NCBI RefSeq assembly: GCF_000003855.2
Contig: NW_003101679.1
Location: 2,455,379-2,519,378, forward strand
Direction of reading: 5' to 3'
DNA: 64,000 nt
Origin: Blastomyces gilchristii SLH14081
Lineage: Eukaryota > Ascomycota > Eurotiomycetes > Onygenales > Ajellomycetaceae
Shown here in pieces: positions 23,004 to 34,863 of the stretch (its first letter is position 1; each line of letters starts with the position of its first letter). The translations under genes and the position numbers were made by a program. The notes below the pieces were generated by a model, which saw only the letters and a program-made list of their open reading frames with translations, was not told the origin of the DNA and did not search any database.

Positions 23004-26000
23004 CTATATCTGATTGATTTCCTCCTCTTCATATTCAGATAATTCTGAATTTAGTCATTTTCTTATAGCTGCTTGAGTTTCTGATAGAAAGTCTATTAAG
23101 TATTTAATTCCTGTCTCAGTTGAGAATAAGAATCTCATATTTAACTGATTTAAATCATACTTCTCTTTCAATCTGGCTCTGAGACTATTGTATAATACAC
23201 AGTGCATTACAATATACTCAGAATTCTCATTTGCATTGCAGAATGAGCATTCTATTGAGTCAAATCTATCATCAAATCTTTATATATAAGATTTGAAATA
23301 GCTATGTCCTAGTTGCAGCTGTATTATAGATGAGAATATTTTCTTTTTACATTTAATTGAACAAGATTTTCACTTGGGTTTTATTTCAAATCTTGAATAA
23401 TGTATACTCTTCTTTTGTTTCTGTCAGCTTTCATTTCACTTGTCTAAACAAGATTCTTTTATTTTTCTCTTTATAAAAGATCAGGATATAATTTTTTGAA
23501 TAGATCTGCTTAATTCTGCACTCTTTTTTACAGCTGAATCAGTCAATTCATTGTCATGAATATTCATATGAGCAGGAACTCAGTGTAGATGAATTATCAG
23601 CTTTGATATTCTTCTCTTTTGAATTTTCAAAACAGAGTTTAAGATCAGTTCAAGATTCATTTGATTATTATGAATCTGACTATTTCTAAGTCTTTTTAAA
23701 GTAGCTTGACTATCAGAGAATATTCATGTCTCTTTCAAACTATTTCCTCTTTTATGAGATTTTATTTCAATGAGTTTGAAAGCTTTCACTATTGCAAATA
23801 GTTCAGCATCAAAGACTTCAGATTCACATCCTAGATTTCAGAAATCTCAGATAAAATTGATATTATCTTCAGTATAAGCAATGTCTGTGACTAATCTATT
23901 CAAATTCTCATTTTTTAAGTCATCTGAATAACTCAGAATAGAGTCTTTTATATTGATTATAGAAATTCTCTTTAAATGCTGTTCATATTCTTTCTCTTTT
24001 GATAGTTCACTTATTTATAAGTCTATAAGAGATTCAAGCTTTTCTCTTCAGAGAGATAACTTCTCATTATCAACTTTTTCAACATTTAAAGAAGAAAATT
24101 GATTTTTAATCAGAGAGTATAGTCTGTACAGTTGGGAAGACATTTTCTTTGAAGAATTATTTTCATTTCAATCAAGAAATCTATTTCAATCCAGTTCATT
24201 TTCAGAGTTAATTGATGAAAATGAAGAAGAGACTCTTTCTCTGATTATATGATTTAAGCTCATCTTTATAACTCTCAGAGCATAGTTCATACAGGTCTTT
24301 TCAAATCTAATGGCAGAAGAAGGAATTGAAGCTTCAATTTTCATTGCTTTAATAGAAGATGATTTGAATACTTTCAGAATTCTTCTCAAGACTCTGTTTT
24401 ACAGACTTTGAAAGAGTTCAGTGAAATTCCCTTGATTATTTTATCAAACTTGAACTTCATAATCAGCTACTGATGTAATACAGGCTATATATAACTCTCT
24501 CATAGCCTGGAAGAATAGATCTCTCTCTGTATTTAATAGTCTGATTATGTTGTTCAATAGTCTTTCTGCCTTGACAGTTCTTTGTTGAATGTAATATTTA
24601 AAATTTAACTTGAAGTTTAATCATACTTCTAATTATTTAACATTTACACTGAGTTTAATCTCTCTATTTAAAAGAGTTAGAGATAGTTCTTTCTCATTGA
24701 ATCTAGAAAAGAAATGAATCAACTCAGTTTTATTCATATTAAATTGAATTTAATTAATATCTGCTCTAATAAAGATTTTCTTTACAGCTTCTTCAATCAC
24801 TTTTAAATTCTTTTTAATAGTTTTTGAGCTGTAGACTAGATCAATATCATTCATATAACTCAGAGATCACACTATTCTCATATTTCTATTTTTGAATAGA
24901 TATGCAGTGTATATTGCAAATAAAATGAGTGAGATTGAAGATTCTTGTGATACTTCTATTTTTATCTCAGTCTTGTCTTATTTCATTTCATCAAAGAAAA
25001 GTTGTATAATTCTTTTAGATATAAAACACTTAACTTATTTTATTAGAGAAAGTGACAGTTTTAACATCTTCAATGTCTGAATTAACTTCAACTTTGAAAC
25101 ATGATCAAATGCTTCTTTTATATCAATAAAAACTGCAGTTGAGATCAGATTCTCATACTTTGCTATTTAAATATTATGAACAACTGAGAGAACAGTGTCA
25201 ATTACAGAACACTGTTTTCTATTCCTCATTTGTTCACTGAATAAAAGAGAATCACTGATAGAGCTTATAAAAGATAGTTAAGTAGCTATTATCTTTTCTA
25301 AAATCTTTTCTAGACAGTTTAATAGAGATATTACTCTATATGACTTGAGAATTGAAGTTTTTCTATTAGGTTTTGTAAGAATCACTCCAGTGGCTTCTCT
25401 CCAGCATTCAGAATGATATTCATTTTTCAAGAGATTGAAAAAGAGCTCAAAATATTCATTCTTTAAGTAGAAGTATGTATTTTGAATAATCAGGTGATTA
25501 ATTGAATCAGGCTCTGCAGCAGTCTTAACTGGACTTGAGAAGATAGCTGACTCTAATTCATCTTCAGTAAGATCAGACCATTTCCAGTCATTTTCATCAA
25601 TATAGTTGAGAAGTGACATATTCTCTTTCTCTGAATCTGAATCTGATGAGTTTTGAAAGAGAGTTCTTATAAAAGCTTGACATTTTTTCTCAAAAGAGTT
25701 TGCTGTATATGATTCATTCTGAAACTTATATTCTAAGATTGAAAGTTTTGCTACACTTCTTATTTTAGTATAGTTAAAAGCTTTAAAAACTTCTTTTTCT
25801 TATGCTTCTTCAAGAAATTTATTCCAGCAGTCTGTTTTAGCTTTTTTAATATCTGAAAAATATTCATTTCTGACAGCTTTGAACTCTTTATCAGAAATTA
25901 TATCATTCTTTCAATCTCTTCTAGCAGTAGTCAATTGTTTTCTTTTAGATGTGATATTCTCATTTCATCAAGGTTTTGAATACTCAGAAGACTTTCTCTT

Positions 26001-26960
26001 TGAAATATTATTCTCAACACTTGCTAGAATAATAGATGTAATGAGCTTCACTCTATTCTCAAGCATTTCATTTGAGATATCTTGACCAGGATTTCAATAC
26101 AGCTCACTCTGCCTTTCAGATTTTAACAGTTTTATACTTTCTTCAACTGCCTTCCAGTCAGCTTTTTCAAAATTAAACTGATTAGAGAGAAGAGGATTTT
26201 CACTCATTTGTTTCTCACTCAGTTCAATATCAAATTGAATAATCTCATGATCTGATTCTGATGTCTCATTTGAATCAATAAATCAGTTTACAAGTCTCTT
26301 TTCTATTAGATTTTGTGATATGAAGATTAGATCTATAATACATTTCTGTTTCATGTCTTTTCTAAAGAATGTTTATTGATCAGACTTGTTAACTAAATCT
26401 ATTGAATGCTCAAAGATTCATTCAATCAGGTTATCAGCTCTTACTGCTCTTTTACATTCTTAATTTCATCAGGGATGATGTGCATTGAAATCTTCTGCAA
26501 TTATAGAGTTTCTTAATGAAGTTATGTTTAGAAATCCTCTATTAATTATCCAGATGTTATTATTTTTCTTCAATGACTTTTTATTATAGATATTTATAAG
26601 CTCTATAGTATCAAACTCATTCTCTTTATCTATAATATCACTCACCAGAATATCAGGGTCAGACATGATATCAAATCTTAGATTAAATTGATATCTTGAT
26701 CTCTTTCTTTCATAGATCACTACTCTTGACTTTATCTCAGACTTTTGAGATAAAAAGCAGTAGTAGCTTGAATGAGAAATAACATATTTTTGCTCAGCAT
26801 TAAAATTCGGCTCCTGAAGCAGTATAAAATTAACTTTTTATTCAAATGCAATTTGAAGACAAGAATAAATGCAATTTAAGTTTCTATTTACATTATTTTG
26901 AATAAATGTGATTTTTGAAGAGTTTTTAAACTTTTTTTGTTGTTTTTATTGTATATTCAT
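23004..26960 (-). pseudogene. LINE E ORF2 (endonuclease, RT, RNase H)
   Basis: Span of 1319 codons without a net frameshift. Endonuclease N-terminal part: open piece 26720-26469 with IIAEDFNAHHP (GDFNAHH in LINE B). RT: 25619-25278 contains AAEPDSINHLI and SYRVISLLNCLEKILEKIIA; the active site reads YMND near 24860 instead of YVDD. RNase H lies around 23990-23560, ending with a CCHC-like motif near 23280-23200. ORF2 would nick the target and copy LINE and SINE RNA. In-frame stops and the Gly-to-Glu and Asp-to-Asn changes make it inactive. Confidence 0.85.
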
Positions 26961-26983
26961 ACTAAAAGAGAGTAGAGTAGAAT

Positions 26984-28298
26984 CTAATCACTATTATCAG
27001 ATAGTAGATTATAACTATTCTGAAAAGTAGAAATCTCAACTGCTTACAATATATCTAGTTTATCACCAGAGTCATTTCTCAATTCTCTAATCTTAATAGA
27101 AGTTTGAGGATTCAAATTCTGTTTACATTTAGCTGGAGAATTGGAGTTTGAAGATTTAGATAGTTAAGAGTTCCTTCTTTTTAAGCTTGCAGTTGTGAGT
27201 TTATTGACTTGACTATTCTCTTCAGTTCTAGATTTGCTTTGAGCTTCATCTTTTCTCCAGTTCTTTTGAGTTCTTGAAGTAAACATATATTCTTTTGAGC
27301 TAGATGCATGTTTTTCTTTGCAATTAGAGCATTTAAGCAGAGTATATTGACATATTTCATCTCTTTTTATGCATATTTCACATTTATGCTCACTAGTTTT
27401 GTGATCTCTGACACAGAATGCACATTTTGAGTCTCTGAAACAGGAGATTGCAAAGTGTTCATATCTTTGACAGTTTGAACACTGTGTTTAAGCTTTGAGA
27501 TTCATTCTTGAGTCTTTGTATTGATGAACTCTCATTTTCAAACCTGCTACTCTTACTTTGGAGATTCTTGACTGTTCAAGTGTTCTTATATATACTAGAA
27601 CAGAGGCATTTCTTCTGCTTTGTCTGAACTCAATTGAATTTAGTTATACAGACTCTTTTCTCAGTTGAATAGAGTTGTATTCTTCTAATTCATTTTTGAG
27701 ATGTAGCATTTCTTCTTCACAGTCAAAAATTTCAACTGGAATATCATAAAGAATGAATTTGTCTCACTTTTCATCTCTCTCAGATAAAATTGTTGTGTTT
27801 AACAAAGATTTCACTACTGATTTGCAGAGATTCTCATTCTGAATAAGGAATTCTGCACTGAATTCAGACATTGTAGTCAGAATGATAGAGTTTTTAGAGA
27901 AGAATGGCTCAATTGAAGCTATAACTGGTTTTTGAACTTCAATATCAGTTATTAACTGAGAAAAGAACTGCTGATTAATTTCATTTCTGATTCTGAAAAT
28001 GAGATTTGAGTTTAGCTTGTTTCTTTGCAAGATGTCCTGGTTTGAGACTTTGAGAATAAGTCTTCTATTTCTGAAGATTTGGAAGTTTTTCTCCTTTTGC
28101 ATTTCTTTCTTCACTTTTCTATCAATAGAAGTATGACCATTATTCTTCTCAGTTTTCTCAGGATTCTGAGCATGTTTTGAGATAGCAGGTTTAGAGACAG
28201 CAGATTCAGCTGCTTGAGCATATGTTTTCTTCTGATTCAAAGAAGAAGAAGAAGTAGAAAAGAAGGAAGAAGAGCAAGATGAGAAGTCAGTGATTGTA
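26984..28298 (-). pseudogene. LINE E ORF1, truncated at the 5' end
   Basis: The best-preserved ORF1 segment of the window: open from 28336 (a start codon in the flanking LTR) to 27764. It includes KKTYAQAAESAVSKPAISKH, FQIFRNRRLILKVSN and INQQFFSQLITDIEVQK. Here the residues at sites where LINE A and B have stops are intact (for example DILQRNK). The zinc-knuckle array is at about 27480-27280 but carries stops. The N-terminal ~85 residues are missing. Confidence 0.82.
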
Positions 28299-28391
28299 CA
28301 CACTTTCTCTTTCTTTCCTTCTCTAACATTTTTCACTTTGTTATATAAGACCTATATATTATACTGATTTATTCAGTGTAGACCTCTTACA

Positions 28392-30992
28392 TATAAGATT
28401 ATATTCTGAAAGATCTGTGATCTGATACTTCTGTTCTTTATGATGCATTTGTGACAGAGAATATGCATTCTGATTGACTGATTTCATATTCTCTGTATTA
28501 ATCTCATGTACAAATTCTTGTTTCAGCAGCAATTTCAGTGAAAGATCTGTTTAAAAGACCTTCTCATACTTCTTCAGAAGTTTCTTCATACACTTATTCT
28601 TCTATATATCTTTTATCTTGATTTCCTTCACTTTCAGGTTCTGTATAATATACAGAATGCTTTCAGATGAGGTCTTACAAATCATTTACTTTACTTATTA
28701 ATGTGTAAGCAGATTTAATTCTTTTATATCAGAAGCATGAAATGTTCTTCTTATATCAGTTAATAGAATTGTATGAACTGTTTTCTTTCTATCAGTTAAC
28801 TGTATATAATATCTACATCATTGAATCTGCACATTGAACCTTTGAAATCAATTGAGTCTGAGAATAAGGTTGTATTTCATGCTCTGCAGCTCTCACACTC
28901 AAATATAACAAGATCATTCTTCAAAGTGCAAAAGAACACTTACTCTTATAAGTGATATTAAATATTAATTATCAGGTAATCTTATGCAGCAGAAATTCTT
29001 CACTCAGCAGATCTCTTTCAGCCTTCAGATTATATAATTATCAATATATTATATACATGCTTCTGTATTCACTAACACTTTTACAGCTGTCTCTTAATTC
29101 TTACTCAAGTGCTCTTTATACATTAATATTTTAAGTCTCAAGACATTGAGATGAGTGTCTGCTTTATTCTCACTCACATCTCAGTCAGAAGCCTGCATTC
29201 TCTTAATATTCACAGAATTCAGAGAATTATCTAACATAAGCATCTCTTTCACTTTGAAGACTTTTCATAGAATATCAGTGAGTATCTCTGAGCTCACTGA
29301 TTCTGCTAGTTTTTTAACTCTCTTACTTCTCTTAACTGAGCACACTGTGTGCAATCTTTTATATAATGATTTTGATATCTACAGTTGAAGCAAGCTTAAT
29401 ACTCACAATATCAAGATTTTCACTCAGAGAATTTCTTTTTCAGTAGATTCAGTTCTTTAGTGATGATATTCAGATCTAGATTCATTATATTCAGATGTAT
29501 AACTTGTGTCATAGAAGTCTGATTATCTGTTCTCTTTTAAGATATACTCAATTGCAGTGTTTTCTGTTATAATTGACTCACTTGTTTCTGTATAATGAGA
29601 ATATTGTATACTTTCTTCACTGTGTCTGATTATGAGATTAAGTATTTTCATTTTACTCTTAACTCAGATATAAGATCATGAATAAAGATCTGTAAACAGA
29701 AAGATATTGAAAGCTCTTCATTCAGTGTGAGATAGTGTAAGCTGAAGTGTGTGAAGTATGATATAAGATTACTTACTTATCTACACTCAGTGAAGTATTT
29801 ATAACACTTGTCTTATATATTCACTTTCTCAAAGTTGTGTAAGATTCATTTGAAAAACTCATTTCATATTTATGAGAATGAATATTATTTCAGATCTGCA
29901 AGATTCATCTTTTCATCAGTTATTCATAATAACTTCACTTTTTCACATAGAAACACAGCAGATCTTAAGACATATTAGAATTCTGTTAACTGTCTATCTG
30001 TAAGTTCATGTTCAATCTGATAATATGATTATATCTGACTTAGCCAGCTGATTGCAGTATCATTTTTTCAGTTATTATTGAAGCGTGATAATTTCAGCAG
30101 ATCTCTTAGCTTAATATATCTCATGTTCAGACTCTCATTCTGTGCAGTAATCTTCAATGATGTGTATACTTCTGAAGAGATTATAAACAATCATGATGAG
30201 ATCTTCAGGTTTGACATGATTATCTATCTGTGTAAATGTTCAATCTCTCACTGCAGGTCTATAACCTGGTTTTCTCTATTCTTATTGATAATGATGATTG
30301 TGTCAGTGAACCTCTTCATAGTGAATACTTGATTCATAGTGAATATTAATTGTTACTTAACTTTCACCTCAGCCTGTCACTGTGTACACAAGACCTCAAT
30401 TTTATTTTTTAATTCTTGTATATATACAGAGTTTCACTTCTGATTTGACAGTCTCAGCTGCTTTTCTTACTGCTTTGAGTAAAGTCTCTGAAAGATTCTG
30501 CATCCCTTCTGATTCAGATAGCAGAGAAGAGTGTTTATATTAACTAGAGAAGATGTTCATTTCAGTGATTTCTTGTTGATTGTACAATGTCTATCATTAT
30601 ATCATTATATTGTTATATCATTATATGATTATATTGTTATATGATTTCTGATTTTCATTTTCTGTTATCATCATACAACTTCAGTGATGATCATTTCTGT
30701 TTTTATTCTTTCAGATAGAGAGTGATGTTCTTTGAATCTGATTCACTGCTTACATTCTCTTTCTCACATCTCATCTATTCGCATACATGGCATTTGTCTG
30801 AATGTGAAGTTTTTCCTGAACAAGCAGAGTAGTATCAATTAAATGCTCTTTCACTTATCACTTCTTTATATGCTATCTTGTGAGATGTTTTAGAATCATG
30901 CTGACATGATAACTACAAATCACTTCATAGGCAGAATTATCACATTCTGAAGAAGCCTGCATTTCTCACCAGTTTTTAGACATGCTATCAGA
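28392..30992 (-). pseudogene. Gypsy 2 gag, protease and start of RT
   Basis: Minus-strand 5' half of gypsy 2. A clear CCHC zinc knuckle CFNCRYQNHYIKDC lies at 29392-29351 (C-x2-C-x4-H-x4-C), marking the end of gag. Protease and the first part of RT would fill 29330-28392, where I can see only scattered similarity. The region from 29400 to 30992 is gag by position with no distinct motif. Plus-strand frames here (for example 29155-29388 and 30078-30332) are antisense and not supported. No primer-binding site was identified. Confidence 0.7.
30594..30650. repeat. AT-rich simple repeat (atcattat / atgttat variants)
   Basis: A run of near-identical 8-9-bp units such as tatcattatat and ttgttatat within the gypsy 2 gag region. 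Probably slippage; no function seen. Confidence 0.8.
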
Positions 30993-31177
30993 TGTGATTC
31001 AAAGATTGCTTTAGCCAGTGTATGATTACAGGCATACAGCGGCTTCTTATATACATTATACTAAATTAATTAGTGGCCGCTATGGCCTCTTCACATTCAT
31101 AACCATATTCAGAAGTGTAAGCATTTTCAGAAGCGGCCGCGTTATTATCCGGCGGTCGTACGTTCTCCCGAACCACA
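30993..31177 (-). repeat. Gypsy 2 right LTR (5' LTR), partly unmutated
   Basis: 185 bp, from tgtgattcaaag to gaaccaca. The last ~60 bp keep many CpG sites (gcggccgcg, ccggcggtcg), while the rest and the partner LTR are depleted. On the minus strand this is the upstream LTR and should hold the promoter; no TATA was identified with confidence. Confidence 0.88.
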
Positions 31178-34100
31178 ATGTCACAAAATCTAATTGAAAA
31201 AAGATGTATAAACTGATTTATTAATTCAAATGAAATCTCAGAATCAGGTCATGAGATTATTCAATTTGATATTGAACTGAGTGAAAAATAAAGAAGTGAG
31301 AATTCTCTTCTCTCTAATCAGTATAACTCTGAAAAAGCTGATTGAAAAGCAGTTGAAGAAAGTGTAAAACAGCTGAAATCTGAAAAGCAGAGTGAGCTCT
31401 ATTGAAATCAAAGTGAAGATATCTCAAATGAAATACTTGAGAATAGAGTAAAGCTGATTATATCTACTCTTCTAACAAGTATTAGAGAAAATATTTCACA
31501 GAAAAAGTCTTCTGAGTATTTTAAATCTTGATGAAATGAGAATATCACTTCTAAAAGAAAAGAATTAGTCACTGCTAAGAGAAATTGAAAGAATAACTTA
31601 ATATCTAATGAAGAGTTCAAAGCTATTTAAAATGAAAATTTTTCAGATATTAAAAGAGTCAAAACACACTACTGGAATAAATTTCTTGAAGAAGCATAAG
31701 AAAATGAAGTTTTTAAAGCCTTTAACTATAGTAAAACAAGAAGTGTAGCAAAGCTTTCAATCTTAGAATATGAATTTCAGAATAAATCATATACAGCAAA
31801 CTCTTTTGAGAAAAAGTATTAAGTCTTTATGAAACTTGTCTTTCAAAACTCATCACATTGAGAAGAGAAGAGGATGTCATTTCATGAATATATTAATGAA
31901 AATAACTGGGAATAACCTGAGCTTACACATAATGAACTAGAGTCAGCTATATTCTCAAGTTCAATTAAAACTACTGCAGGGCCTGATTCAATCAATTACT
32001 TAATTAGTCAAAATACATATTCTTACTTGAAGAATGAATATTTTGAGCTCTTTTTCAATCTCTTAAAAAATGATTATCATTCTGAATACTGGAGAGAAGC
32101 TACTGAACTAATTCTTGCAAAATCTAATAGAAAAGCTTCAATTTCTAAGTCATATAGAGTAATATCTCTGTTGAACTATTTGAGAAAAATTCTAGAAAAG
32201 ATAATAGCTACTAGATTATCTTTTATAAGCTCTATTAATAATTCTCTTCTATTTAATAAATAAATGAGAGATAGAAAACAATGTTCCACAATTGACACTT
32301 TTCTTTCAGTTATTCATGATATTCAAGTAACAAAGTATGAAGACCTGGTCTCAACTGCAGTTTTTATTAATATAAAAGAGACATTTAATCATGTTTCAAA
32401 GTCTAAGATGATTCAAACTTTGAAGATGTTAAAACTGTCACTTTCTCTAATAAAATGAGTTAACTGTTTTATATCTAAAAGCATTATACAATTATTCTTT
32501 GATGGAATGAAACAAGATAAGACTGAGATAAAAATAGAAGTATTATAAGAATCTTCAATCTCACCTGTTTTATTTGCAATATACACTGAATATCTATTCA
32601 AGAATAGAGAGATGAAAATAGTGAGATCTTCAAGTTATATAGATAATATTGATCTACTCTACAGTTCAAAGACAATCAAAAAGAATTTAAAAGTAATTGA
32701 AAAAGTAGTAAAGAAAATCTTTGTTAGAGCAGATAACAATCTAATTCAATTTGATATAAATAAAACTGAGTTATTTCACTTTTTTTCCAGATTTAATGAG
32801 AAAGAACTAAGTCTGACTCTTTTGAATAAAGAGATTAAACTCAGTTTGAATATCAAATGACTAGGAGTATGATTAAACTTCAAGTTGAATTTTAAATATC
32901 ATATTTAACAAAGAATTATCAAGGCAGAGAGACTACTGAAAAGTGTAATCAGACTATTAAATACTGAGAGAGGTCTATTCTTTCAGACTATGAGACAGTT
33001 ATACATAGCCTGTATTATCTCAGTAGCTGATTATGAGATTTAAGTTTGATAAAATAATCAAGATAATTTCACTGAACTCTTTCAAAGTCTGTAAAACAGA
33101 GCTTTGAGAAGAATTCTGAGAGCATTTAAATGATTTTGTATTAAAGCAATGAAAATTGAAGCTTCAATTTCATCTTATACTATTCAATTTGAAAAGATCT
33201 GTATGAACTATATTCTGAAAGTCATGAAGATGAGCTTAAATTATATAATCAGAGAAAGAGTCCCTTCTTCATTTTCATCAATTAACTCAGAAAATAAACT
33301 GAATTGAAATAGATTTCTTAATTGAAATGAGAATAATTCTTCAAAGAAAATGCTCTCTCAACTGTATAGACTATATTCACTGATTAATAATTAATTTTCT
33401 TCATTAAATATTGAGAAAATTGATCATGAGAAGATATCTCTCTGAAGAGAAAAGCTGAAATCTCTCATAGACTTACAAATAAGTGAACTATCTAAAGAGA
33501 GAGAATATGAACAGTGTTTGAAGAAGATCTCTATAATCAATATAAAAGACTCTATTCTGGTTTACTCAAATGGCTCAAAAAATGAGAGTTGGAACAGATT
33601 AGATGCAGATATTACTTATACTGAAGATAATATCAATTTCATCTCAGATTTCTGAAATTTCAGCTGTGAATCTGAAGTCTTTGATGCTGAACTATTTGCA
33701 ATAGTAAAAGCTTTCAAACTTATTAAGATAAAATCTCATAAAAGAGAAAATAGCTTGAAAGAGACATGAATATTCTCTAATAGTCAAGCTGCTTTAAAAA
33801 GACTTGAAAATAGTCAGATTCATAATAATTAAATGAATCTTGAACTAATTTTAAATTCTGTTATAAAAATTCAAAAGAGAAGAGTATCAAAACTGAAAAT
33901 TCATCTGCACTGAGTTCCTGCTTATATAAATATTTATGACAATGAATTGGCTGATTCAGCAGCAAAAAAGAGTTCAGAATTAAGCAGATCTATTCATCAA
34001 ACAGTCTTCTGATCTTTCACAAAGAGAAAGATAAAAGAATCTTGTTTAAACAAGTGAAATGAAAGCTGGTAGAAACAAAAGAAGAGTATACATTATTCAA

Positions 34101-34489
34101 GATTTGAGACAAAATCAAAGTGAAAATCTTGTTCAATTAAATGTAAAAAGAAAGTATTCTCATTTATAATTCAGCTGAAACTAGAATATGATTATTTCAA
34201 ATTCTATATACAAAGATTTAATGATAGATTTGATTCAACAGAGTACTTATTCTGCAATGCAAATGAAAATTCTGAGCATATTGTAATTCATTGTGTATTA
34301 TACAATAATCTCAGAGTCAGATTGAAGAAGAAATATGATTTAAATTCATTAAATTTGAGGTTCTTATTCTCAACTGCGACAGGAATTAAATACTTAATAG
34401 ACTTTTCTTTAGAAACTCAAGCAGCTACAAGAAAATGACTGCATTCAGAAGTATCTGAATATGAAGAGGTGGAAATTGATTAGATATAG
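31178..34489 (+). pseudogene. LINE A ORF2, RT and RNase H part
   Basis: Continuation of the frame begun at 9474. RT: AGPDSINYLI at about 31977, then 32027-32263 with SKSYRVISLLNYLRKILEKI, then 32264-32458 with INIKETFNHVSKSK (FIDIKEAFDHV in other copies, so the first catalytic Asp is changed to Asn). The YVDD motif reads YIDN at about 32637. RNase H at 33550-33970 includes YSNGSK (YSDGS expected, again Asp to Asn). A C-terminal Cys/His motif lies at about 34253-34300 (FCNANENSEH). There are multiple stops. Confidence 0.82.
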
Positions 34490-34863
34490 TCTGTTAAAAC
34501 AGCTATGCACTATCTTTTAATAATTTTGTATTGTTATAGTCTCTCTTTACTGTACTTGTTCTTTTCTGTTCTTTTCTATCTATTTAATGTGTCTATCTTT
34601 AAGACTATGTTCTCTTTTCCTTTGTCATGATATTTTCAAATGATTTCAAAGTATCAAAAGGTGTTGAAATACTGTAATTTGTAAACAGTTTTTGTATACT
34701 GAGCTGGAATTTTCTGATTTTGTATATCTGAAATTGGTAAATGTATAATGGTTGACTTTATAGATATAGGAAAAACTCTGAGAACTAAAAGTCCTCAGGT
34801 AGATATCATAGGCTCTGACTGCATACATCTATAATTGAAGAATAATAATAATAATAATAATAA
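31178..34863 (+). mobile_element. LINE A, 3' part
   Basis: Picks up exactly where 10113 stops (consensus text cttcatgtcacaaaatcta) and runs through RT, RNase H and the 3' UTR to the (TAA)n tail. Right of the tail lies gypsy 3 integrase sequence, whereas left of LINE A lies copia A; see findings. Confidence 0.85.

Larger units (their letters stand above)
22628..28298 (-). mobile_element. LINE E, 5'-truncated Tad1-type LINE
   Basis: Minus-strand LINE with the (TAA)n tail at 22628-22650 (seen as TTA repeats) and its 5' end inside ORF1 at 28298. A 14-bp target duplication cacactttctcttt lies on both sides. It contains most of ORF1 and a full-length ORF2 whose span is a whole number of codons. 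5' truncation is typical of target-primed reverse transcription. The 3' hairpin with the stem ctgagaact is present at about 22700. Confidence 0.92.
16952..28391 (+). mobile_element. Gypsy 1: complete Ty3/gypsy chromovirus, LINE E inside
   Basis: 5' LTR 16952-17269, internal region to 22388, 3' LTR starting at 22389 and ending at 28391 after the LINE E insertion. The 5-bp target duplication tataa is exact (16947-16951 and 28392-28396). Order of coding parts: gag, protease, RT, RNase H, integrase, chromodomain. It is inserted in the RT region of gypsy 2. The same family is represented by gypsy 3 and by the solo LTR at 41141-41460. Confidence 0.92.
22389..28391 (+). repeat. Gypsy 1 3' LTR, split by LINE E
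   Basis: LTR sequence 22389-22627 continues at 28299-28391. The 14-bp repeat cacactttctcttt at 22614-22627 and 28299-28312 is the LINE target duplication. The LTR starts tgtgacaggctgcacc and ends acctcttaca. Confidence 0.9.
10118..31177 (-). mobile_element. Gypsy 2: Ty3/gypsy LTR retrotransposon with nested inserts
   Basis: Two 185-bp LTRs (10118-10302 and 30993-31177) bound this element, which splits LINE A with a 4-bp target duplication (atat at 10114-10117, mutated from the atgt at 31178-31181). Coding direction is minus: gag near 30900-28400, RT split by gypsy 1 (28392 on the right, 16951 on the left), RNase H, integrase to about 14000, then an unexplained ~2.2 kb and the purine tract next to the left LTR. 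Nested inserts are gypsy 1 with LINE E, SINE 2, and SINE 1 with MITE 2. Subtracting them leaves about 8.3 kb, a plausible size for a gypsy element. Confidence 0.85.

Noticed and set aside
24892..25080. Conserved 62-codon frame MNRYAVYIANKMSEIEDSC, also at 32413-32601, 56647-56835 and 62109-62297
   Set aside because: It is antisense to the LINE RT domain in all four places; conservation follows from the RT sequence.
25879..26085. Conserved 68-codon frame MNSLSEIISFFQSLL, also at 31408-31620 and 55636-55842
   Set aside because: Antisense to the LINE ORF2 segment between endonuclease and RT; a shadow of that coding region.
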